Below are positions 43,019-54,625 of a stretch of 64,000 bases of DNA, piece by piece. A program made the position numbers and the translations under genes. Every line of letters begins with the position of its first letter. Positions within the stretch are counted from its first letter, which is position 1. This stretch comes from Macrostomum hystrix (Eukaryota > Platyhelminthes > Macrostomidae), in NCBI GenBank assembly GCA_950097015.1, contig CATNEN010000031.1, positions 2,854,001-2,918,000 of the forward strand, given 5' to 3'. Under the pieces are notes generated by a model. It saw only the letters and a program-made list of their open reading frames with translations, was not told the DNA's origin and did no database searches.

Positions 43019-46000
43019 ATGGCGTCGAATCCCAGCAGAACAAGTGGCGGCGGAAAATCACAGCCGAAGCCGAAGCAGCCAAAGCCACAACCTCAGCAGC
43101 AGCAGCAGCAGCAAGAGCAGGAGTTAGATCCTGAACAGGCGCGACTGCAACTGCTGGATGCGTACAGGTACTGGACATTTCGGACAAGCGAGCAACTACA
43201 AACTAACCTGCCGAACTATCAAACTACCCTACCAATCTCAACCAATGCCTACCTACCAACCTATTAACTACCAACTACCAACCTACCAATCGACCTACCA
43301 ACCTACTAACCTACCTACAACCTACCAATTGAACTACCAACCTACCAATCGACCTACAAACCTACCAATCGACCTACCAACCTACTAACCCACCTACCAA
43401 CCTACCAATTGAACTACCAACCTAATAATCGACCTACACAACAAGGTCCGGCAAGCGGGACCTGCTGCGCCGGCTGTTGGCTCGCGCAGGTCTCTACGCC
43501 ACAGTTGACGGCAACAAGACAATCGCCGATCTGGCAGCCGAAGAAGGCGACGGCGAGACACTCAAAGCGCTGAAGTCCGCCGGCATGGATTTTGACAGAC
43601 GAAACAACGACGGCCTGACGCCGTTTCACTACGCAATGCGCCGCGGCCGCGCCAACACGCTTGCGCTATTGCGCCGTCTCGGCGCCAGCGTCGACCTGCC
43701 GATGCCAGCCGTGCTGGGCGCTGGCATGGGCGACTACCCGCTGCATGCCGCCTGCGCCGGCGGTGACGCCCGTCTGCTCGATGTGCTGCTAGGTTTGTCG
43801 TGGGATTTAGAATCCTAGGGATTTAGAATCCTAGGGATTTAGAATCCTAGGGATTTAGAATCCTAGGGATTTAGAATCCTAGGGATTTAGAATCCTAGGG
43901 ATTTAGAATCCTAGGGATTTAGAATCCTAGGGATTTAGAATCCTAGGGATTTAGAATCCTAGGGATTTAGAATCCTAGGGATTTAGAATCCTAGGGATTT
44001 AGAATCCTAGGGATTTAGAATCCTAGGGATTTAGAATCCTAGGGATTTAGAATCCTAGGGATTTAGAATCCTAGGGATTTAGAATCCTAGGGATTTAGAA
44101 TCCTAGGGATTTAGAATCCTAGGGATTTAGAATCCTAGGGATTTAGAATCCTAGGGATTTAGAATCCTAGGGATTTAGAATCCTAGGGATTTAGAATCCT
44201 AGGGATTTAGAATCCTAGGGATTTAGAATCCTAGGGATTTAGAATCCTAGGGATTTAGAATCCTAGGGATTTAGAATCCTAGGGATTTATAATCCTAGGG
44301 ATTTATAATCCTAGGGATTTAGAATCCTAGGGATTTAGATTCCTAGGGATTTAGAATCCTAGGGATTTAGAATCCTAGGGATTTAGAATCCTTAACAGGT
44401 GGATTCGCTGTGTTCCGCAGACCAATGTGGCGCGAATCCCGATGTGCTCGACGCCCAGGGGAACTCGCCCCTGCACCGCGCCTGCCTGGAGGACAACGCC
44501 GCCGCTGTTCGCGCCCTGCTTCCGCGCCTGCAGCCAGCCCTGCTGAACCTTCGAGGACACGACGGCCGCACCGCCCTGCACATCGCGGTGCTGAACCAGA
44601 GCCGCCTCATTGTCTACCTGCTGCTATCGCGCGGCGCTCTAGTCGATGTACCCGCAGAGAACGGTAAAACCGTCATCGACCTGATCCTGCAGACCAGCAA
44701 TCCGGTCCTGCTGAATGACTTCGCCAGGTTCTACACTGTTCGCATGACCGACGGCGCGCCAGTCTCGGACCTCGCCAGCCTCTGCAGCCAGCCGCAATTC
44801 CTTCGCTACCTGGAATTCCTGTCTAACGTTGACAACGAGTTCAGCCTCTGCAGCCTGGAGTACCGCCCGGTCGGATCCGCCGAGATGGCAGCGCTGCGAG
44901 CCAAGCTTCGCGACGATGACCGCATCGATGTGGTAGAATTCAAAGAGGTCATCCTGCGACTGCTGCAGACCGAGGAGATCCACTCGCTGTGCCTGGACTA
45001 TGATACCCTGGTCAAGGTGGTGGAGAACATCGTGCACTATGTACTGTTCAGGGAGGACGCGGATCTCCTGGAGAGAATCATGCAGTGCGGCCCACTCTGG
45101 TCACGCATCGCTCCCCTGCTGCAGGAAAACCTCGACTCGCTCTATCTGCAGACTCCGGAGCGAGAGGTCAACGGCATCATCGCCCACTTTAGGGCTAATT
45201 TTGTGCGCAACGGCCGAGTGATGCACGACCGATTGGCCGGGTACTACGGCCGCAAGCTGGCCTGCTTTGGCCTGCCTGCCTGCCCGAGTCAGACCGGACC
45301 TGGCCAGCTGCCAGTTGCGCCCTACATGCGCCACCCGATGCACAGCCTGACCGTCTGGTCCGTCCTGTCTGGCCGGCTTCGCCTAATTCAACTGCTGCTG
45401 CGTCAGGAGCGATTCGATGTCGTGCCGCTGGCCCTGTTCTGCGCCGGACTGCTGCGCACGTTCCCGGACAATCAGGAGCTGGCCGTTGAGGCGGAGGAAA
45501 TTGAACACCTGGCACTCACCTGCGAGAGGTTCGCTCGAAAGGTGAGATCATGAAATTTGATTCGAGCGCCACTGCTTGCTTCTTCAAATCCGAATCCTCA
45601 ATCCTCACCCAGAATCCGAATCCTCAATCCTCACTAAGAATCCCTATCATCAATCCTCACCCAGAATCCAAATCCTCAATCCTCACCCAGAATCCAAATC
45701 CTCAATCCTCACCCAGAATCCGAATCCTCAATCCTTACCCAGAACCTGAATCCTCAATCCTCACCAAGAATCCGAATCCTCAATCCTCACCCAGAATCCA
45801 AATCCTCAATCCTCACTAAGAATCCCTATCCTCAATCCTCACCCAGAATCCGAATCCTCAATCCTCACTAACAATCCCTATCCTCAATCCTCACCAAGAA
45901 TCCAAATCCTCAATCCTCACTAACAATCCCTATCATCAATCCTCACCCAGAATCCCTATCCTCAATCCTCACCCAGAATCCAAATCCTCAATCCTCACCC

Positions 46001-49000
46001 AGAATCCGAATCCTCAATCCTCACCCAGAATCCCTATCCTCAATCCTCACCAAGAATCCCTATCCTCAATCCTCACCCAGAATCCAAATCCTCAATCCTC
46101 ATCAAGAATCCCTATCCTCAATCCTCACCCAGAATCCGAATCCTCAATCCTTACTAAGAATCCCTAGCCTCAATCCTCACCAAGAATCCGAATCCTCAAT
46201 CCTCACCCAGAATCCAAAACCTCAATCCTCAACCATAAACCCAAACCTAAATTATCACCCAGAATTTTAAATCCTCAATCCTTAACAAGAATCCAAATCT
46301 TCAATCCTCACTCAGAATCCAAATCCCCAATCGTTACCAAGAATCCCAGTCCTCAATCCTCACTCAGAAACAATCCTTAATCCTCACTCAAAAATCTCAA
46401 ACTCAATTTGCACTTTGGATGCCAAACCTCATTTCAAAATGACCTCAAATTGATTCCAAATCCTAAATCACTAAATTCGATTTCGGTACATCAGTTCCTC
46501 CCTAAAAATCCTTACCCTCCTCCATTCGCGAATTCTGAAACATTCAAGTCCACTCAAAATCGCAGGTGACAGAGAAGGTGAACTCAATCGACACCTCCTA
46601 CGGCCGGTCGGTCAGCTCCGACTACCTGCTTCGGCCGCTGGAAGCCTACGGCGGCGTCACCTGCATCCGGCTGGCCGCTGGCAACGGCTGCGCCGACTTC
46701 CTGCAGAGCGAGGTCTGCCAGCGCGCCCTGGACAGGCAGTGGTACCGCAGCCTGCACCCGATGCCCCCCGGCCTGAGGGAGATGCTCATCTGGATGGGCG
46801 CCGTTCCGTTCAACGTGTTCGCCCCGCTGCTGCTGCTGTACTTCGAAGAGACTGAGGCCTTGGCGGCTAGGCGGCACGAGGAGCGATCCTTTGTGGGATC
46901 TGACAATGGGACTCAGGTGATAAGAGAATGGGATTCAAGCTCTGAAATCTAGGGATTTCGATTCCGAATATTAGGGATTTCTAATCAGAATCCGGGGGAT
47001 TTCTAATCAGAATCCGAGGGATTTCTATTCAGAATCCGAGGGATTTCTAATCAGAATCCGAGGGATTTCTATTCATAATCCAAGGGATTTCTATTCAGAA
47101 TCCAAGGGATTTCTATTCAGAATCCAAGGGATTTCTATTCAGAATCCAAGGGATTTCTATTCAGAATCCAAGGGATTTCTAATTAGAATCCAAGGAATTA
47201 TGATTCAGTACTAATTTTCAACATCCAACAGACAGTCACCAAGTTTCGTCTGACGCTGCCAATCGTTGCCAAAAGATCTGACACAGTTGATAGAAAATCA
47301 CTCGACTTTGATTCGTCGATGGAGGCTGCCGAAAATATGCGCCGAGCAAAATCAATCGATAATCAGCAGCAGCAGCGGCAAGAACAGCCAGAGTCTGTGC
47401 AGCTGCTTGCAGTTGAGGCCAGGGCCAATCCCATCTCGACCCCTAACACGGACAGCGAGCCGCAGTCTCTGATTCGCCCGCTGTCTGAGCCCGGCGGTCG
47501 CAGCGGATTGGTCCGGCGGTTCGGTCGGTTTTTCCAGCTAATTGACGAATTTTATTCTGTGCCGGCTGTGAAATTTCATTATCACGTGGCTTCTCACCTG
47601 CTGTTGGTCCTACTGCTGTCTTACCTGTTGCTGGTTGACTTCAAGTACGCATTGAGCTTCAAAGAGGGCCTAGCCTACGCCATCCTGTTCGGTTTCCTGC
47701 TCGAGGAGGCTGTCCAGGTGATGCAGAGCGTCCACGTTCGCGACTTTCGCAGCTACTTTCGCACCAAATGGAATCTGATTGACTTGGCCGGACTGGCTTC
47801 CGGCAGTGTGGGCTTCGGACTGAGAGCTGTGCGCCTGGGAGCCGCCGAGACCGACTGGTCCGAGCCGGCCAGGGACTTTGATGACAACCTGTGGTATTTA
47901 TCCAGGGTCATGCTCAGTGAGTGCTTCGGCTGCTCTGAGTGCTTGGGAAAGGACTAGGGAAACCAAGGACTAGGGAAACCATGGACAAGGGAAACCATGG
48001 ACAAGGGAAACCAAGGACTAGGGAAACCCAGGACTAGGGAAACCATGGACTATCAAATCCAAGGACTAAGAAACCATGGACTGTCTAATCCAAGGACTAA
48101 GAAACCATGGACTGTCTAATCCAAGGACTAATAAACCCAAGGACAATCAAATCCAAGGACTAAGGAAACCAAGGACTATCAAATCCAATGACTATCGAAT
48201 CCAAGGACTAAGGAAACCAAGGACTATCGAATCCAAGGACTAAGGAAACCAAGGACTATCAAATCCAATGACTATCGAATCCAAGGACTAAGGAAACCAA
48301 GGACTATCGAATCCAAGGACTAAGGAAACCAAGGACTATCAAATCCAAGGACTATCGAATCCAAGGACTAAGGAGCCCGAGGACTATCGAATCCAAGGAC
48401 TAAGGAAACCAAGGACTATCAAATCCAAGGACTATCGAATCCAAGGACTAAGGAGCCCGAGGACTATCGAATCCAAGGACTAAGGAAACCAAGGACTATC
48501 AAATCCAAGGACTATCGAATCCAAGGACTAGGGAAACCAAGTAATTGGGAATCCAAATAGTAAGGGTCATTTGGGACGCACAAAGCCGCACTCCATACCC
48601 CTGCACCACCCAGCCACCCACTCGCCAATCACAGCGCAGCAGGGGGATGGCTGCCCGGATTGGCAGCCAATCAGCGTGCAGTAAACAAGCGATTTAACAA
48701 CGGGGGTTAAGTGACGCCAAGCAGAAAATGAGGCTACGCAATACACATGAAATGAATTACATGAAAGAATAGAATTACAAATTATAAGTGAGATAACTTT
48801 CAAGAAAGTTGCATCCAGATTGAATGGCAGTTGTACTCTACCATAATCTGCGCAGGCATCTGTTGCATGCTGTACTGGATTCGACTGCTGTACGTGTCTA
48901 CAGTGCTAGAGAATCTGGGACCGAAGCTCAAAATGATTGCCACCATGATCACCAAGGACTTGCTACCATTCCTGCTAATTCTGTTCATCTTCATCTTTGG

Positions 49001-50731
49001 CTTCGGCGTGCTCATCCACAGCCTGCTCTATCCCAACGGCTACAAGGCGTGGAATCCCAATAAGCTGAGCAAGGTGCAAGTGCTTCTCAAAATGCTCAAA
49101 GTCTGTTTCTACAGCATGGTCGGCGAGTACAGTCTGGACATTCTGATGGGCGACGAGGTCTGCGAGCAGCTGTACGCCAACGGCACGGCGAATGATGAGA
49201 GCTGTCCGCATCCGTTTGGCAGGTGCGGCGGGCTCGGGGAAGCTGGCTTCGTTTGAGGATTGGATTCCATTAGGTAGAGGTTTGGATTCCATTAGGTAGA
49301 GGTTTGGATTCCATTAGGTAGAGGTTTGGATTCCATTAGGTTGAGGATTGTATTCCATTAGGTTGAGGATTGGATTCCATTAGGTTGAGGATTGGATTCC
49401 ATTAGGTTGAGGATTGGATTCCATTAGGTTGAGGATTGGATTCCATTAGGTTGAGGATTGGATTCCATTAGGTTGAGGATTGGATTCCATTAGGTAGAGG
49501 TTTGGATTCCATTAGGTTGAGGATTGGATTCCATTAGGTTGAGGATTGGATTCCATTAGGTTGAGGATTGGATTCCATTAGGTTGGGGATTGGATTCCAT
49601 TAGGTTGAGGATTGGATTCCATTAGGTTGAGGATTGGATTCCATTAGGTTGGGGATTGGATTCCATTAGGTTGAGGATTGGATTCCATTCGACCGAGTGT
49701 TGGGTTCCGCAGGTTTGAAGGATTGGGTTTCACAGGGTCAAGAAATAGAATTTAGTCGCTATGGCTATCCAGCCGTATGTGCTTTATCTACTAAAGAGTT
49801 TGGACTCACCGCAGATATCTGGTGCCTTATGTGGTCCTACCGCTGTACGTGATTGTGACCGAGATCCTGCTGCTGAATCTCATCATCGCCATATTCAGCA
49901 AGACGGTGGAGACCATCGACTCGCGCAGCAAGGGCCTCTGGCAGTTCGAGCGGCACGACCTCATCGAGGAATTCGAGGGCCGCTCCGGCCTGCCGCCACC
50001 TCTGAACGCTCTGGATTTGGCGCGCCGGCTGCTCGTACGGCTGGCCAAGCGGCTGTGCTCCAGGGCTGACCGCCCCGGCACCTTCAGCCGCTTCAGCCAG
50101 AAATTGGTGCTGCAGTTCCTGCTGTTTCAGGTGACACGGCCTGACTGCATGTCACCAACTGAACACTCAGATTCGAAGTCTCTCCAAATATCTCTCCTTT
50201 CACCGGCCACTCTTCCTCTTCCCCTTCACTTTCTGGCCATTTTCTCCTCCCACTATCCCTCTTTCCCTCCCTTTTCGTCTCTTCCCCTTTGCTGCCCTAT
50301 TCTTCAACTCCCCTATCTCTTTTTCTACCCTCTCTCTTTATTTTAGTCTGTTCTCATTTACTCAATCCATTTCCATCGCTTCTTCGCAACCTCTCTGCCA
50401 ATACAGCATTCCTTCTACTTTATCACCTCCTCCAATATTTAGCTCACTCCTGATTTAAACTCTCCTGCTTAACCAGGCGTTCGGCCTACGCAACAGTCGC
50501 GCCATTTTAATGCGCCTGTCGCTGCCCAAGCAGGAGACTGAAACCGATGAGATGCTGCAGCGAGTGCGTGAAATTGTCGAGGACGCCATGGACCGGGTTG
50601 GCTGCGGCTTGCAGGACCGGGTGGCGCCACCAATCTACCGCAACACCCTGCTGGAAGCCCGGCCAGCGGCAGCCCACAGCTCTGGGGACACTGGCCGAAG
50701 TCAGCCTGGAGGCGACGGCAGCTCTCACTAA
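43019..50731 (+). CDS. Ankyrin-melastatin TRP cation channel (TRPM/TRPS-like)
   Basis: Exons 43019-43167, 43446-43792, 44421-45541, 46566-46916, 47232-47916, 48856-49222, 49815-50130 and 50477-50731 join in frame to 1196 residues. After a Gln/Pro-rich start come ankyrin-type repeats (about 60-235; NNDGLTPFHYAMRRG, DAQGNSPLHRAC, HDGRTALHIAV). A helical region like that before the TRPM channel follows (about 240-660; YGGVTCIRLAAGNG). Six membrane helices run from about 770 to 1034, with a pore loop near CFYSMVGEYSLDIL. The last helix leads into the TRP box LWQFERHDLIEEFEGR, typical of melastatin channels. The usual TRPM N-terminal SLOG-type domain and C-terminal enzyme are absent. Ankyrins are not expected in TRPM, so it may belong to the sister soromelastatin group or be a lineage fusion. 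Cation conduction in the plasma membrane is inferred. Most introns are filled by minisatellites. Confidence 0.88.
43205..43440. repeat. CCTACCAA-type repeat, TRP intron 1
   Basis: Irregular copies of ACCTACCAATCGACCTACCA fill nearly the whole 278-bp intron. Confidence 0.9.
43803..44395. repeat. 16-bp minisatellite, TRP intron 2
   Basis: About 37 nearly identical copies of GGGATTTAGAATCCTA, starting within 10 bp of the donor. The unit contains GGATT...AATCC, an inverted repeat. Its homogeneity suggests recent expansion. Confidence 0.97.
45590..46400. repeat. Minisatellite, TRP intron 3
   Basis: About 40 imperfect copies of a 20-23-bp unit such as AATCCTCACCCAGAATCC. Confidence 0.95.
46950..47215. 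repeat. 22-bp minisatellite, TRP intron 4
   Basis: About 11 copies of GGGATTTCTATTCAGAATCC plus two bases. Confidence 0.95.
47945..48545. repeat. Compound minisatellite, TRP intron 5
   Basis: Interleaved units AAGGACTATCGAATCC and AAGGACTAAGGAAACC form higher-order blocks. The remaining 300 bp of the intron is unique sequence. Confidence 0.95.
49250..49690. repeat. 22-bp minisatellite, TRP intron 6
   Basis: About 20 copies of GGATTCCATTAGGTTGAGGA plus TT, starting close to the donor. Confidence 0.97.
50131..50476. other. Pyrimidine-rich TRP intron 7
   Basis: 346 bp rich in CTCTTCC and TCCC runs with no exact unit, the only TRP intron without a tandem array. Confidence 0.7.
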
Positions 50732-50768
50732 CATTTTTACAGTAACGTGCGCACGTGCGCACCCTAGT

Positions 50769-51300
50769 TAAATGGGGTGTTGGTCAGTGTGTGATGTGCA
50801 CACCCCTCTGTCCTTCCCAGTTAAATGGGGTGTTGGTCAGTGTGTGATGTGCGCACCCCTCTGTCCTTACAGTTAAATGAGGTGTTGGTCAGTGTGTGAT
50901 GTGCGCACCCCTCTGTCCTTACAGTTAAATGAGGTGTTGGTCAGTGTGTGATGTGCACACCCCTCTGTCCTTACAGTTAAATGAGGTGTTGGTCAGTGTG
51001 TGATTTGCGCGCATCTCTGTCCCTCCCAGTTAAATGAGGTGTTGGTCAGTGTGTGATGTGCACGCCTCTCTGTCCCTCCCAGTTAAATGAGGTGTTGGTC
51101 AGTGTGTGATTTGCGCGCATCTCTGTCCCTCCCAGTTAAATGAGGTGTTGGTCAGTGTGTGATGTGCGCGCATCTCTGTCCCTCCCAGTTAAATGAGATG
51201 TTGGTCAGTGTGTGATATGCGCGCATCTCTGTCCCTCCCAGTTAAATGAGTGTTGGTCAGTGTGTGATGTGCGCGCATCTCTGTCCCTCCCTGTTTAATC
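50769..51300. repeat. 52-bp minisatellite after the TRP gene
   Basis: About ten copies of a 52-bp unit containing GTTGGTCAGTGTGTGATGTG, starting about 40 bp after the stop codon, so it may lie in the 3' UTR. Confidence 0.95.
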
Positions 51301-52109
51301 ATGTGTTTGTTAGGGCTTTTGTCCATCGAATTTTACTAGCCGGGCTGATTAAGGGTCGGCGTGTGTTCCTTTCTGCCTCCTTAATTTTTTATGTGACCTG
51401 AAGCCCCTGTTTAACGAATGAATTTATTTTAGGTCGGGAGTACTTGATTAAACTGGTGCAAATTAATCGTACACATTAACCATTATTTATGCGCGTAAGT
51501 CTCTAAACTCGTAGCATTTCTTTACCACCGCAACACATTTTAGCCATTCATGCTGCGCTTTGCCAACGATTATCCTTCTTTTAGTCTCTGTTTCTGAACA
51601 AACCTGGCCTATGCTACTCGGCTAGCAGTATTCGAGTCACTAATTAACGCGTGCTTAATAATTTTGTTTATATAAAAATATTTCTAAGCCCTTGAATTTC
51701 CATATCGGCTCCACAGCTTTTTCTGTGTTTTTCAACATAATTTTACCTGCTATTCGAGTAATTGTGTATGTAACTTATGGCTAGTATGTGATCAGTGTAC
51801 TACGCCACCTTTTAAAGTCACGTGACTACCACTGTACGCACATGCTAAATCAACCTAATGCGGCATTTACACTTCGTTAATACTCTGTTGTAGTGCAATT
51901 TATTTCATTTCCTAAAGATGCACATCGTTTTGATTGACAAGCCTGTTTAACATTTTTATTGCTTTAGCCGAACTCAGCCAAAAATACTACCCGATAAAAA
52001 ATAATATATTCCGCTGTATACCATTCCGCTTTAAGCTTCTATGAGTATGTGCTAAATGTGCTGAAAGCTTTAGAATTGACTGATTTCTGGTTTCATAAAA
52101 ATACCCGGG
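51301..52109. other. Spacer, no gene seen
   Basis: AT-rich, no supported frame or repeat. Confidence 0.5.
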
Positions 52110-53940
52110 GCATGCCAGAGAAAAGTGAAGAGAAGGGTGTGGTTCCAGCCAACACTGAGAACCGTAGAAGAGAAGGATATGGTTCCAGCCAACACTGAGA
52201 ACCATAGAAGAGAAGGATATGGTTCCAGCCACGACTGAGGACCATAGAAGAGAAGGATATAGTTCCAGCCAACACTGAGGACCATAGAAGAGAAAGATAT
52301 GGTTCCAGCCAACACTGAGAACCATAGAAGAGAAGGATATGGTTCCAGCCAACACTGAGAACCATAGAAGAGAAGGATATGGTTCCAGCCACGACTGAGG
52401 ACCATAGAAGAGAAGGATATAGTTCCAGCCAACACTGAGGACCATAGAAGAGAAGGATATGGTTCCAGCCACGACTGAGGACCATAGAAGAGAAAGATAT
52501 GGTTCCAGCCAACACTGAGGACCATAGAAGAGAAAGATATGGTTCCAGCCAACACTGAGGACCATAGAAGAGAAGGATATGGTTCCAGCCAACACTGAGG
52601 ACTATAGAAGAGAAGGATATGGTTCCAGCCAACACTGAGGACCATAGAAGAGAAGGATATAGTTCCAGCCAACACTGAGGACCATAGAAGAGAAGGATAT
52701 GGTTCCAGCCAACACTGAGAACCATAGAAGAGAAAGATATGGTTCCAGCCACGACTGAGGACCATAGAAGAGAAGGATATAGTTCCAGCCAACACTGAGG
52801 ACCATAAAAGAGAAGGATATAGTTCCAGCCAACACTGAGGACCATAAAAGAGAATGATATGGTTCCAGCCACGACTGAGGACCATAGAAGAGAAAGATAT
52901 GGTTCCAGCGAACACTGAGGACCATAGAAGAGAAGGATATGGTTCCAGCCACGACTGAGGACCATAGAAGAGAAGGATATAGTTCCAGCCAACACTGAGG
53001 ACCATAAAAGAGAATGATATGGTTCCAGCCACGACTGAGGACCATAGAAGAGAAAGATATGGTTCCAGCCAACACTGAGAACCATAGAAGAGAAAGATAT
53101 GGTTCCAGCCAACACTGAGGACTATAGAAGAGAAGGATATGGTTCCAGCCAACACTGAGGACTATAGAAGAGAAGGATATGGTTCCAGCCAACACTGAGG
53201 ACCATAGAAGAGAAGGATATGGTTCTAGCCAACACTGAGGACCATAGAAGAGAAGGATATGGTTCCAGCCAACACTGAGAACCATAGAAGAGAAAGATAT
53301 GGTTCCAGCCAACACTGAGAACCATAGAAGAGAAGGATATGGTTCCAGCCACGACTGAGGACCATAGAAGAGAAGGATATAGTTCCAGCCAACACTGAGG
53401 ACCATAAAAGAGAATGATATGGTTCCAGCGAACACTGAGGACCATAGAAGAGAAGGATATGGTTCCAGCCACGACTGAGGACCATAGAAGAGAAGGATAT
53501 AGTTCCAGCCAACACTGAGGACCATAAAAGAGAATGATATGGTTCCAGCCACGACTGAGGACCATAGAAGAGAAAGATATGGTTCCAGCCAACACTGAGA
53601 ACCATAGAAGAGAAAGATATGGTTCCAGCCAACACTGAGGACTATAGAAGAGAAGGATATGGTTCCAGCCACGACTGAGGACCATAGAAGAGAAAGATAT
53701 GGTTCCAGCCAACACTGAGAACCATAGAAGAGAAAGATATGGTTCCAGCCAACACTGAGGACTATAGAAGAGAAAGATATGGTTCCAGCCAACACTGAGG
53801 ACTATAGAAGAGAAGGATATGGTTCCAACCACGACTGAGGACCATCGAAGAGAAAGATATGGTTCCAGCCAACACTGAGGACCATAGAAGAGAAGGATAT
53901 GGTTCCAGCCAACACTGAGGACCATAGAAGAGAGGGATAT
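52110..53940. repeat. 40-bp minisatellite
   Basis: About 45 copies of a 40-bp unit containing GGTTCCAGCCAACACTGAGG and CATAGAAGAGAAGGATAT. Variant sites (AACACT or ACGACT; GGATAT or AGATAT) recur in repeated combinations, a sign of block duplication. The unit lacks stops in all three minus-strand frames, so overlapping frames of several hundred residues are open at once. These are artefacts. Confidence 0.97.
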
Positions 53941-54625
53941 CGCATAAGTCAAGACTTGGTACGTTAAAATAATTTTTAGCTGTTAATTCAGCAAAAGCAC
54001 GCACCAAAGTTGGAATGCCGAATTGTATTTAGTAAAAACTCTAGATAACTTATCAATAATAGTAAATGTGAAGGTGCAAGACATACAGTAGATTCACAAG
54101 TAAGGCAAATAGAGCGAAATAAACAATTTACTGTTGCATCAGCGACTTCAGGTGGTTATTAAAAAGCAACTACAATCTCTCCACAAGCACGCTGGAATTC
54201 TTAGACAACTGCTGATTGGCCTGATTGATTTCTGACTGGTTCGGTGCATCAGTCTGCCCTGTTACCGCTGATGCGCCAGCAGTGTGAGAACTGAAATTTT
54301 ATTTTACAGTCTTTCAGTGCAAGATTGTCTTGAACAGTCAGTCACTAATGTTTAAATAATAGGATAGCATACATAATTTACAATGGCAGTTACATCTGAC
54401 ACAATGTTCTAAAAATAGATTTGTTGTAAGCAGTCGTCGCCAGCCAATCAGTGATAGTTGGAGGGTAAGGAGTTAACTTTTGTTGTTGCACTTTAAGAAA
54501 GGCGCAAGTGGACGGTGTGATGAAAAAAAATATCTTTTTTCCACAGTCCTCACCAGCCAATCAGATGTAGGAGTTTGAATATAGGAATTTCTTGCTAGAA
54601 GAAATAAACTAAATAAAAAAGTAAC
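53941..54625. other. Spacer downstream of the CAP gene
   Basis: No gene seen. Probably includes the 3' UTR of the minus-strand CAP gene. Confidence 0.5.

Noticed and set aside
43793-44420. Exon 3 of the TRP gene starting at 44399 directly after the array
   Set aside because: That acceptor gives the wrong phase; the acceptor at 44419-44420 keeps the frame and continues the ankyrin repeat.
52070-53952. Several overlapping minus-strand frames of 200-397 residues
   Set aside because: All come from the 40-bp minisatellite, are open in three frames at once, and have no domain or composition expected of a protein.
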